A model generated the notes under the pieces. The model did no database searches. It saw only the letters and a program-made list of their open reading frames with translations, and was not told the origin of the DNA. A program made the position numbers and the translations under genes. Positions 1 to 6,340 of a stretch of DNA of 16,747 bases are shown one piece after another. Location: assembly GCA_900290315.1 (NCBI GenBank), contig OKRF01000089.1:1941-18687 (forward strand). The letters run 5' to 3'. Each line of letters begins with the position of its first letter. Within the stretch, counting starts at the first letter, position 1. This DNA comes from Candidatus Sulfopaludibacter sp. SbA3 (GTDB lineage Bacteria; Acidobacteriota; Terriglobia; Bryobacterales; Bryobacteraceae).

Positions 1-676
1 CCGTCAGTTCCGCCACTTGCCGCGTGATCGCCCCGGTAACGTCACTGGATTCGTAGCAGGTGGGCAGAATGTCGCGATCCAGGTCCAGCGCGTCCATCAT
101 TTCGAACGACCACCGGCGGTTCACCACGTCGAACACCGCCGTGCCCGAGGCATCGGAGACCTCCGAGGCGAATTCGCCGGTCAGCATGAACCGCACATAG
201 TCCTTGGGGAGAAGCATCTTGCGGACGCGGTCGAAGTTGGCCGGCTCGTTATCGCGCACCCACAACAGTTTGGGCAGAGTGAAGCCTGTCAGCACGGGAT
301 TGGCGATGTAGCGCAGGATGTTCTCGCGCCCCACTTTTTCGTTGACGCCGTCAACCTGCTTCTGCGATCGCTGGTCGCACCAGATCAGCGACGGCCGGAT
401 GACTGCGTTCGCCCCGTCCAGAATCACCAGCCCGTGCATTTGGCCGGAGAGTCCGATGCCCTTGATCTCGCTGCCGGAAATGGCGGCTTGCGCCAGCACG
501 CCGCGAATGGCCTGCACGGCCGCGTCCCACCAGTTTTCAGGCCGTTGCTCGGCCCACAAGGGCCGCTCCATGCGCATATCTTCGTGCGCCGCCGTGTAGG
601 TCGCGCGGACGCCGCCGTTTTCATCCACCAGGAGCGCGCGCGAGCTCCCGGTGCCGATGTCGATGCCTAGCCACAT
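1..676 (-). CDS. xylB: Xylulokinase (FGGY carbohydrate kinase), N-terminal part, cut by window edge
   Basis: This cytoplasmic FGGY-family kinase would phosphorylate D-xylulose to xylulose 5-phosphate, feeding the pentose phosphate pathway. Reading the minus strand from ATG at 676 gives 225 residues before the edge. They begin with a phosphate-binding DIGTGSS motif at residues 6-12, then AEQRPENWW (42-50), GLSGQMHG (75-82; the Met-His pair is typical of XylB) and LIWCDQRS (97-104). A later LLPKDYVRFMLTGEF stretch, followed by SDASGT, is also characteristic of xylulokinases rather than glycerol kinases. The ATPase half with the catalytic Asp lies outside the window. It diverges from the ROK gene at 895 across a 218-bp intergenic region. 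An AGAGGG sequence lies just before the ATG, which supports this start. Substrate specificity within FGGY kinases is inferred from motifs only. Confidence 0.92.
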   Translation of the reverse strand, partial: MWLGIDIGTGSSRALLVDENGGVRATYTAAHEDMRMERPLWAEQRPENWWDAAVQAIRGVLAQAAISGSEIKGIGLSGQMHGLVILDGANAVIRPSLIWCDQRSQKQVDGVNEKVGRENILRYIANPVLTGFTLPKLLWVRDNEPANFDRVRKMLLPKDYVRFMLTGEFASEVSDASGTAVFDVVNRRWSFEMMDALDLDRDILPTCYESSDVTGAITRQVAELT

Positions 677-685
677 AGACCCTCT

Positions 686-691
686 AGCATA
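686..691 (-). promoter_or_regulatory. Candidate -10 hexamer for the xylulokinase gene
   Basis: TATGCT on the minus strand lies 9 nt upstream of the ATG at 676. Transcription starting 6-7 nt after it would leave a leader of only 2-3 nt. No convincing -35 box is visible, so this is a positional inference. Confidence 0.35.
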
Positions 692-701
692 CCCCGCAGT
701 G

Positions 702-728
702 GGTAATACCGGCGGTCTTGCCGCCGGT
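702..728 (+). repeat. REP-like palindromic repeat, copy A
   Basis: This 27-bp element starts with GGTAAT and has a stem CCGGCGG / CCGCCGG around a TCTTG loop. It matches copies B and C at 23 of 27 positions. Two of the four differences are a paired G-C to A-T change at the top of the stem, so the base pairing is preserved. It faces copy B head to head, with 12 nt between them. Confidence 0.75.
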
Positions 729-740
729 TTGCACTGGCCG

Positions 741-767
741 ACCGGCGACAAGATCGCCGGCGTTACC
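741..767 (-). repeat. REP-like palindromic repeat, copy B
   Basis: On the minus strand this is identical over 27 bp to copy C at 8214-8240. The stem is CCGGCGA / TCGCCGG. With copy A it forms an inverted pair inside the divergent xylB/ROK intergenic region, so each half can fold alone or the two can pair into one longer cruciform. Confidence 0.8.
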
Positions 768-881
768 AACTCGCTGAGCAGGCCGTCCTCGCAACATGTT
801 AAAAACGAATATCGTTCGGTAGCAGTAACGAACCGGCGCGCAACTGTTGTGAACTGGACACGCCCGTCCGTCAGGCCGGAC

Positions 882-887
882 CATATT
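882..887 (+). promoter_or_regulatory. Weak -10-like hexamer 7 nt before the ROK start codon
   Basis: CATATT matches TATAAT at four of six positions and lies exactly 7 nt before the ATG at 895. This spacing recurs at other genes in the window. An AAGG also sits 3 nt before the ATG, so a short leader with a Shine-Dalgarno site cannot be excluded. Confidence 0.3.
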
Positions 888-894
888 AAGGCAA

Positions 895-2310
895 ATGCCC
901 GCACTCATTCCCGTCACGCCGAAATTTCGTCCGGTATTGGACCCGGAATTCCTCGCCGCCTCGCTGTGGAATCGCGCCTACCGTTCCGTGGTGAAGGCCG
1001 CCGGGGGTGGTAGCCCCTTGGCGCTCGCGCTGGAGCGCAGCGACGGGTCCGTTTCAGTTTTCCGTACGGCCATCCTGCCGCATGAAGGCGGCAACGTGGC
1101 CCTCAACCATCGTTATGTGGAGCGCCTGCTAAAGTTTCTGCTGTGGCAGAAGGGCGGGTATCTCGTCACCGTCGGTGGCGACCCGCGGATTGCCGCCTAC
1201 CTTCGCGGCGATTACGCTCCCGGCGGCGAGCGCGCCTTCGACCATCAGTTCATGGGCGAGCGCGTGTACGGCCGGCCCATGACCATCGAAAGCACTACGT
1301 TCGATGCGGCCCCGGCCGAACGGGAGAGCGCCGCGCCTCTGGGACGCCACCTGGATGGCTATCGCATCGGCTTCGACCTGGGGGCCAGCGACCGAAAATG
1401 CGCCGCCGTCGCCGGGGGTCAGGTGGTATTCAGCGAAGAGGTGCCCTGGAACCCCAGCGCCCAGTCGGACCCGCAATATCACTTCGACGGCGTCCACGAT
1501 TCGCTGCGCCGCGCTGCTGCCAAACTGCCGCGTGTAGACGCCATCGGGGGCAGCGCCGCGGGCGTGTATGTCAATAACGAAGTGCGCGTCGGCTCGCTCT
1601 ATCGCGGCGTGCCGCCAGCACTGTTCGAAACGCGCGTCCGGCGCCTGTTCTGCGACCTGCAGGCGGCATGGGGCGGCATTCCGTTCGATGTGGTAAACGA
1701 TGGCGAAGTCACCGCGCTTGCCGGGTCCATGGCGCTCAACGATGGCGCCGTCCTGGGGATCGCCATGGGCAGCAGTTTGGCCGCGGGTTACGTCACGCAG
1801 CAGGGCGCAATCACCAGTTGGCTGAATGAGCTGGCCTTCGTGCCGGTGGACTACCGCGACAACGCGCCGGTAGACGAATGGTCGGGCGACCCCGGTGTGG
1901 GCGCGCAATATTTTTCGCAGCAGGCGGTGGGCCGCCTGCTGGCGCCGGCCGGTATCGAGCTTCCCCAGGAGATGCCCCTGCCCGTGAAGCTGGAGCAAGT
2001 CCAGAAGCTGGTCGCCGCGGGCGATGACCGCGCCCGCCGCATCTATGAAACTATCGGCACTTTCTTCGGCTACAACATAGCGCACTACAGCGATTTTTAC
2101 GAGGTGCGCAACCTCCTGGTCCTGGGCCGTGTGCTCAGCGGCGCGGGCGGCGACCTGATCCTCTCGGTGGCTCGACAGGTCCTGAAAGAAGAGTTTCCCG
2201 AGGTGGCCGAGCGCATCCGTTTTCATATTCCAGACGAGAAGGAAAAGAGGCACGGCCAGGCCATTGCGGCTGCCAGCCTGCCCACCATTCCAGTTCAGGA
2301 GAAGAAGTAA
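895..2310 (+). CDS. ROK-family protein with ~155-residue N-terminal extension and no zinc motif
   Basis: The C-terminal two thirds of this 471-residue protein resembles the ROK (repressor, ORF, kinase) sugar-kinase fold. An ATP-binding GFDLGAS motif lies at 159-165, a catalytic-type VNDGE at 267-271, and VLGIAMGSSLAAGYV at about 286-300 in place of the usual LGTGIGGGI loop. The canonical ExGH (the sequence there reads NELAF, 311-315) and the CxCGxxGCxE zinc cluster are absent, unlike the ROK kinase at 3829-4752. Residues 1-155 form an extension I do not recognise; no DNA-binding helix-turn-helix is evident in it. The stop codon overlaps the start of the PIG-L gene (TAATG), indicating translational coupling. 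It is likely a cytoplasmic kinase or sensor for an unusual sugar derivative. Family assignment is fairly secure; activity is not. Confidence 0.82.
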   Translation: MPALIPVTPKFRPVLDPEFLAASLWNRAYRSVVKAAGGGSPLALALERSDGSVSVFRTAILPHEGGNVALNHRYVERLLKFLLWQKGGYLVTVGGDPRIAAYLRGDYAPGGERAFDHQFMGERVYGRPMTIESTTFDAAPAERESAAPLGRHLDGYRIGFDLGASDRKCAAVAGGQVVFSEEVPWNPSAQSDPQYHFDGVHDSLRRAAAKLPRVDAIGGSAAGVYVNNEVRVGSLYRGVPPALFETRVRRLFCDLQAAWGGIPFDVVNDGEVTALAGSMALNDGAVLGIAMGSSLAAGYVTQQGAITSWLNELAFVPVDYRDNAPVDEWSGDPGVGAQYFSQQAVGRLLAPAGIELPQEMPLPVKLEQVQKLVAAGDDRARRIYETIGTFFGYNIAHYSDFYEVRNLLVLGRVLSGAGGDLILSVARQVLKEEFPEVAERIRFHIPDEKEKRHGQAIAAASLPTIPVQEKK

Positions 2311-3156
2311 TGCAATTTCATAATTCCAGCGCGGACTTTTTCGTTCCAGACGGCGCCAGCACGGAAGCGGCGCTCTCGCGCACCACGCACCTATGCATTT
2401 CGGCGCACCAGGATGATATCGAAATCATGGCCTATCACGGCATCGCCGAGTGCTTCGGAAGTAAGGAAAAGTGGTTCACCGGCGTGGTGGTGACCAACGG
2501 TGCGGGCAGCCCCCGCAGCGGCATCTACGCGCAGTACACTGATCGGGAGATGCAACAGGTGCGGCTGGTGGAGCAGCGCAAAGCCGCCTACGTGGGCGAC
2601 TATTCCTGCCAGATTCAGCTCGGGTTCACCAGCGCCCACGTGAAGAATCCCAACGAAGCGGCAGTGGTGGAAGACCTGACGCAGATCCTGCGCGCGGCGC
2701 AACCGGAGTGCGTCTACCTGCACAACCTGGCGGACAAGCACGATACGCACATCGCCGTCGTGATGCGTTCGCTGGCGGCGTTGCGCGCGGTGGACCACAA
2801 GCCAAAGAAGGTCTACGGCTGCGAAGTCTGGCGCGACCTGGACTGGCTGGCTTGGCGACGGCGAAAAGCAGGTGCTGGCCTGCTCGGCGCGCTCCAACAT
2901 CGCCGCCGCGCTGGTGGGCGTTTTCGATTCGCAAGTCAGCGGAGGCAAGCGCTACGACCTAGCTACCGCCGGTCGCCGCCTCGCTCACGCCACCTATTTC
3001 GCCTCGCACGGCACCGACGAGGAAAGCGCCATCAACTTCGCCATGGACTTGACCCCGCTGGTCGCGGATCCCACGCTATCGATCACGGACTACGTGCTGG
3101 GCGCAGTGGATCGCTTCCGCGCGGACGTAGAGAAGCGGATCAGGGCGGTAGGGTAA
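2310..3156 (+). pseudogene. PIG-L (LmbE-like) deacetylase, frameshifted near 2853
   Basis: PIG-L enzymes remove N-acetyl groups from amino-sugar conjugates using zinc. The first frame starts at ATG 2310, overlapping the ROK stop. It holds the family motif SAHQDDIE at residues 31-38 (the HxDD zinc/catalytic site) and a second metal-ligand region around LADKHDTH. After the Ala codon at 2850-2852 homology leaves this frame, which runs on to 3209 as arginine-rich nonsense. It resumes one base later at 2854 with GDGEKQVLACSARSN and continues through VFDSQVSGGKRYDLAT and NFAMDLTPLV to TAA at 3154-3156. The net change is +1 nt (or +4, if the ancestor lacked the intervening codon). The catalytic site is upstream of the break, but the C-terminal third would be lost. 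This could be a true mutation or an assembly error; homology on both sides is strong. Confidence 0.82.
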
Positions 3157-3161
3157 GCCCG

Positions 3162-3335
3162 CTATTTCGTCCCTCTGGCACGGCGGAATCCCGGCGGCAA
3201 GGGGCGTGAATTCAGATACTCACACAGGCGTGTGATGTCATTGTCAAAGCGAGCCGCCAAACGCTTGCGATACGCGTGCAACTCCTCCAGAGGATCGGAC
3301 GGTTCGGGTTTCGTCTTAGCGCGGCGAGCCTTCAA
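3162..3335 (-). CDS. Small protein downstream of PIN toxin, candidate antitoxin
   Basis: This is a 57-residue charged protein if it starts at TTG 3335, which overlaps the 3' end of the PIN gene (stop at 3316-3318). An in-frame ATG at 3377 would add 14 residues and lengthen the overlap. The body, DPLEELHAYRKRLAARFDNDITRLCEYLNSR, has the pattern of short proteins I recall following this type of PIN gene: a D-P start, a helix with repeated Arg/Lys, an F-x-x-D step and a second helix. That recollection is not verified. No DNA-binding fold is evident. Gene order (toxin first) is reversed relative to classical vapBC. Its stop lies 5 nt from the stop of the convergent PIG-L gene. Confidence 0.6.
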   Translation of the reverse strand: MKARRAKTKPEPSDPLEELHAYRKRLAARFDNDITRLCEYLNSRPLPPGFRRARGTK

Positions 3336-3807
3336 TGAGCTGGTCCGCGGTGGCGACAACGGGCGGCTCGTAGGCATATTCTCTAATAATATTATCGATC
3401 ATCCGGCGAATGTATGGATTTGCGATGTGCCGAAGGTTCCAGGTTAGAAGGTACTGGCACGCTTCGACGCTTGCGACCGCAATGTGGACGCCATCAACTC
3501 TCGCGTTTGCGGGCAGCGGTCCGTGGGGTTGGACGAGGGCAGCCGCGAGCGCGGCTGCGGCTGCGGTCGTATCCAGGACTGCTGCCTCCGCGAGGAACGC
3601 CCGTCGCCGCCTCGCAACGCGTTCGTCGCCCTGTTCGCATTCGTCAATGACCGCTTGCGAAATCATGAGGGTAAAGTTCTGCCGGTGAGATTCCCACCAC
3701 TCCCGGCTGGAAATCTGCCGCTGAAGAGTGGTTAAGTTGCGGCTCGGATCTCCGGTGAGATAACTGATAAAGCTCGTCTCCAAGTACACACTCGGCTTTT
3801 GCTTCAT
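3316..3807 (-). CDS. PIN-domain protein, VapC-like ribonuclease toxin
   Basis: PIN domains are small metal-dependent RNases, often the toxins of type II toxin-antitoxin pairs. This 163-residue protein opens with VYLETSFISYL, where Glu10 takes the place of the usual first Asp. It has an acidic Glu56 in VIDECEQGD, Asp105 in VDGVHIAVAS, and LLTWNLRHIAN at 121-130, where Asn124 stands at the usual last acidic position. The ETSxxSYL and TWNxxHIAN signatures are, as I recall, typical of one PIN subgroup, so the substitutions need not mean inactivation. It starts 21 nt after the stop of the ROK glucokinase on the same strand, so cotranscription is likely. Its 3' end overlaps the small candidate antitoxin gene. 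No strong ribosome binding site is seen at the ATG. Confidence 0.8.
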   Translation of the reverse strand: MKQKPSVYLETSFISYLTGDPSRNLTTLQRQISSREWWESHRQNFTLMISQAVIDECEQGDERVARRRRAFLAEAAVLDTTAAAAALAAALVQPHGPLPANARVDGVHIAVASVEACQYLLTWNLRHIANPYIRRMIDNIIREYAYEPPVVATADQLIEGSPR

Positions 3808-3828
3808 CGAGGTTCCGCCCGGCCCCTC

Positions 3829-4752
3829 CTACTTCTCCGGCCAGGGCAGATAAGCCGCCCCGAACAGCCCCGCTTCGCTCCCTAGCGTGGCCTGCTCGAT
3901 CTTCGTCTCTGTGGCGCGGAAGGTGTAGCTGCGCTGCTTCACCACTTCCATCATACGCGGCGCGAAAAACTCCCAAGCCGGAAGCATCCCCCCGCTTAAC
4001 AGGTAGAGCGGGAAGTTAAACGTGTTGACCAGGGTCGCCAGAGCGATGCCCAGCGATTCGCCCATCACCCGCCAGATGGTGCGGGCCTTTTCGCCGGCCT
4101 CGTCCTGCCGCATGGCGATATCGCTGACGTCTTTGGATGTCAGATTCTCGCCCAGGTGCATCATGTGCGCCATAGCCACTACCGCCGTGGCCGAAGCGTG
4201 CTTTTCCAGACAGCCCTGATTGCCGCACCCGCATGGATTGCCGTTGGAAACCACGGTCAGGTGACCCAGTTCGCCGGCCATTCCCACGAACCCGCGCAGC
4301 ACTTTCCCGCCGGAGACGATCCCACCGCCGATGCCCGTGCCCAGGGTGAGCAGAACCAGGTCGTCGGAATCGCGGCCGGCGCCCATCCACTTCTCGCCCA
4401 AGGCCGCGGCATTGGCATCGTTTTCCAGAATGACCTTCGTCCCCAGCTTTTGCTCGATCTGGTCGCGCAGTGGAAAATTCTCGAAATAGGGCAGATTGTT
4501 GGAGTTGGTGATGTAACCGTCTTTAATGCGGATGAAGCCCGGCACGCCGGCTCCGATGCCTGCGAGGCCGGCCGCGCCATACTTCTCACGCAATTTCAGG
4601 ATCGCCGCCACCATATCGCCCAGCACCGCCTCACGGCCTTCGATAAAGTTCGTGGCACCGGCGATCTTATCTAGCATTTTGCCCGTGGAATCAATCGCTG
4701 CCGCGCGCAGATTGGTACCACCCAGGTCGAGTCCGATCGAGTATTCGGTCAT
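3829..4752 (-). CDS. ROK-family glucokinase
   Basis: This 307-residue cytoplasmic kinase is expected to phosphorylate glucose or a related hexose with ATP. All ROK hallmarks are present: the phosphate-binding loop GLDLGGTNLRA at 7-17, catalytic Asp112 in ENDANAAALGE, the second phosphate loop LTLGTGIGGGI at 135-145, ELGH (161-164) with zinc-ligand His164, and the zinc cluster CGCGNQGCLE at 174-183 (Cys174, Cys176, Cys181). The length is normal for glucokinases of this family. The ATG at 4752 gives a start three residues before the first beta strand, as expected. A TATTCT hexamer lies 10 nt upstream on the minus strand. A perfect 9-bp dyad at 4789-4817 sits further upstream and may be an operator. 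A mannokinase, fructokinase or GlcNAc kinase role cannot be excluded from sequence alone. Confidence 0.9.
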   Translation of the reverse strand: MTEYSIGLDLGGTNLRAAAIDSTGKMLDKIAGATNFIEGREAVLGDMVAAILKLREKYGAAGLAGIGAGVPGFIRIKDGYITNSNNLPYFENFPLRDQIEQKLGTKVILENDANAAALGEKWMGAGRDSDDLVLLTLGTGIGGGIVSGGKVLRGFVGMAGELGHLTVVSNGNPCGCGNQGCLEKHASATAVVAMAHMMHLGENLTSKDVSDIAMRQDEAGEKARTIWRVMGESLGIALATLVNTFNFPLYLLSGGMLPAWEFFAPRMMEVVKQRSYTFRATETKIEQATLGSEAGLFGAAYLPWPEK

Positions 4753-4788
4753 AGCAATCGGCAGAATAACACGCCGCGAAACGCCCCC

Positions 4789-4817
4789 GTTAGCAGCAAA
4801 CCTCTTTGGCTGCTAAC
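4789..4817. promoter_or_regulatory. Perfect 9-bp inverted repeat, candidate operator
   Basis: GTTAGCAGC and GCTGCTAAC are perfectly complementary arms separated by 11 nt. The element starts 37 nt upstream of the ROK glucokinase start, in the divergent intergenic region with the gene at 4960. AT-rich DNA follows (4818-4880). It could be a regulator binding site or a hairpin; no T-run follows, so it does not look like a terminator. Confidence 0.45.
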
Positions 4818-4959
4818 CATTAAATAATCTTTCTCGATGAGTACCATTGAAACTGTCGATAAGAAATAGTGTGAGGTTTTGGATCGAAAACGCCATGGCG
4901 TGTGCTACAACTTGAAACAATAGCGCCTCTCCTTGACGTCTATATAGTCAGAAGGGCGC

Positions 4960-5562
4960 ATGATGGGGGGCCTTATGTACATCGAGATCCCAGGTCGAAA
5001 GACCCACGAACTTCCGCCGCTGCTCGTCCACGGCGCGGAGCACCGTTCCGAACCGGAACAGTCCGAACTGGCCGCGGTGATGTTGGAAGCCGAAGACATG
5101 CTGGGCGTATCGGATGCCGCGCCGGAGGTTCTGGAGCAGCGCAAATTCGAACTGGCGCTCCGCCTCACCGAACAGTATCGCGGCCTGCTTTCCCATTGGC
5201 AATGGGGAGACTCCGTACTGGAATGGATTCGCCAGTGCGAAATCACGTTCGAGTGCGAAGAAACCCTCAAGAAGCTGCTGCACCCGGACGTGTGGCCTCA
5301 CGCCAGCCGCGCGAGTTTCGTGTCGCTACTCATGGAAAAGCACGTGCAGACGCAGGGTGTGGCGCTGGAGCGCGCAGTGGGGCTGCGCCTCACGTTTCGC
5401 CAGCCGCCGCCCATCGATTGCTTCTCCAACCAGTTCCTGTTCTATCTGAACTCCACAGTGGCCGACACGGCGTACCAGACCTGGTCGCATCTCACTCCGC
5501 GCGGACCCGCCATGTTCCCCCCGGAGCGCTTTCACTTCGAAGTTCTCGATATGAGCAACTGA
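4960..5562 (+). CDS. Hypothetical protein, no recognised domain
   Basis: This 200-residue soluble protein has no signal peptide or membrane segment, and I do not recognise a family. The N-terminus is Pro/Glu-rich (HELPPLLVHGAEHRSEPEQ); an acidic helical stretch follows at roughly 30-60. The rest is rich in aromatic residues (YRGLLSHWQWGDSVLEWIRQCE, HPDVWPH, FSNQFLFYLN, YQTWSHLTPRG) with scattered Cys. Codon use looks like that of its neighbours, and the opposite frames carry only poorer ORFs. Start choice is uncertain: ATG at 4960 follows GAAGGG, an adjacent ATG lies at 4963, and ATG at 4975 follows a run of six G. A TATAGT at 4943-4948 could be its -10 box. It converges on the OmpH-like gene across the long hairpin at 5573-5703. 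Confidence 0.7.
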   Translation: MMGGLMYIEIPGRKTHELPPLLVHGAEHRSEPEQSELAAVMLEAEDMLGVSDAAPEVLEQRKFELALRLTEQYRGLLSHWQWGDSVLEWIRQCEITFECEETLKKLLHPDVWPHASRASFVSLLMEKHVQTQGVALERAVGLRLTFRQPPPIDCFSNQFLFYLNSTVADTAYQTWSHLTPRGPAMFPPERFHFEVLDMSN

Positions 5563-5572
5563 TCAAGACAAA

Positions 5573-5703
5573 CTCACCGCGGAGCTGAGGCGCGGAGGAA
5601 GACGCGGAGAGAAAGGCGAGAGCCGGGAGTCTTGCGCAATGAACTTTTGACGCCTTTGATTTTCTCCGCGTCTTCCTCCGCGCCTCAGCGTCTCCGCGGT
5701 GAG
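5573..5703. repeat. Long imperfect inverted repeat between convergent genes, likely bidirectional terminator
   Basis: The arms 5573-5610 and 5663-5703 are complementary over 38 bp, interrupted only by a 3-nt bulge in the right arm; they flank a 52-nt loop. The arms are purine-rich on one side, with repeated GCGGAG-like steps. The element fills the gap between the stops at 5562 and 5714, so it can fold at the 3' end of both transcripts. Similar GCGGAG-rich intergenic repeats occur, as I recall, in unrelated genomes, which would make it a dispersed mobile-type repeat; this was not verified. Confidence 0.8.
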
Positions 5704-5713
5704 GACACCCTCT

Positions 5714-6241
5714 TCAGCGCTTGTACTTCTTCTCGTACTCCGCAATCACTTCCCCTGTGATCTCGGTGGCGTTGGAGTAAAGCTTGGGGAGGTCGGAATC
5801 GCTGATGTCGAATACCATGGCGTAGCCCTTGCTCTTCGCGTAGGCCGCGATGCATGCGATCATTCTGGGCGCCAGGTCGCGCAGCACTTTCGTCTGCGCG
5901 GTGCGCAGATCGCCGTCGGCATTCTCATTGGCCACGTTGAACATCAGCGTCTTGTGGTCGATGTCCTGGCCTAGCTTTTCTTTGGCCTCATCGCTCAAGC
6001 CGCCTTTCTCGAGTTGCGCCTGCAGGTCCGCGATCTCCTTTTCCTGCTCGTCGAGCTTGGCTTTGCGCGGAGCGAACTCCGCATCCAGTTTGCTCTCGGC
6101 GTTCTTCCCATCGGTGGTGCCGGTGATGGCGTCCTGCATGTTGACCAGTGCGATTTTCGGACTCGGCGCCGCAGTCTGGGTTTGGGCCCAAAGAGCTCCA
6201 CTCAGTGCCGCGGCGCATACCAACAGTTGATGCAATTTCAC
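5714..6241 (-). CDS. OmpH/Skp-family periplasmic protein
   Basis: Skp-like proteins are trimeric periplasmic chaperones that carry outer-membrane proteins. From GTG at 6241 the protein is 175 residues and starts MKLHQLLVCAAALSGALWAQ, a clean Sec signal peptide with probable cleavage near ALWA-Q. The TTG at 6247 would add two residues; I prefer the GTG because an AGG sits about 9 nt upstream of it. After the signal comes the family's opening strand KIALVNMQDAI, then a long charged coiled coil (AESKLDAEFAPRKAKLDEQEKEIADLQAQLEKG), then a returning helix. The C-terminal strand GYAMVFDISDSD is also typical of OmpH proteins. The size and layout match the family. It points toward the long hairpin and stands apart from any bam or lpx cluster, so it may be an extra paralogue. 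Confidence 0.85.
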   Translation of the reverse strand: MKLHQLLVCAAALSGALWAQTQTAAPSPKIALVNMQDAITGTTDGKNAESKLDAEFAPRKAKLDEQEKEIADLQAQLEKGGLSDEAKEKLGQDIDHKTLMFNVANENADGDLRTAQTKVLRDLAPRMIACIAAYAKSKGYAMVFDISDSDLPKLYSNATEITGEVIAEYEKKYKR

Positions 6242-6327
6242 AATCAAGTACCTGTTCGTAAGTTAGCATGCCCTCACCGGATCGCGGTCTGTATCCCCAC
6301 AGCGACAGTGTGCGGCTGCCATCACGA

Positions 6328-6333
6328 TATAAT
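6328..6333 (+). promoter_or_regulatory. Perfect -10 box (TATAAT) 7 nt before start codon
   Basis: TATAAT is followed by exactly 7 nt and then ATG at 6341. Transcription beginning 6-7 nt after the -10 box would start at or just before the A of the start codon, giving a leaderless mRNA. No Shine-Dalgarno sequence precedes the ATG. The -35 position (ACAGTG at 6305-6310) matches consensus poorly. Confidence 0.6.
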
Positions 6334-6340
6334 CGGACGC

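Noticed and set aside
17..670. 217-codon plus-strand open frame at the left edge
   Set aside because: It is antisense to the xylulokinase coding sequence, which carries all expected N-terminal motifs.
1129..2253. 374-codon minus-strand open frame opposite the ROK-family gene
   Set aside because: It is antisense to a gene with ROK motifs, and its own translation shows no recognisable fold.
2850..2856. Programmed ribosomal frameshift site in the PIG-L gene
   Set aside because: No slippery heptamer or downstream stem is evident; a simple insertion explains the change better.
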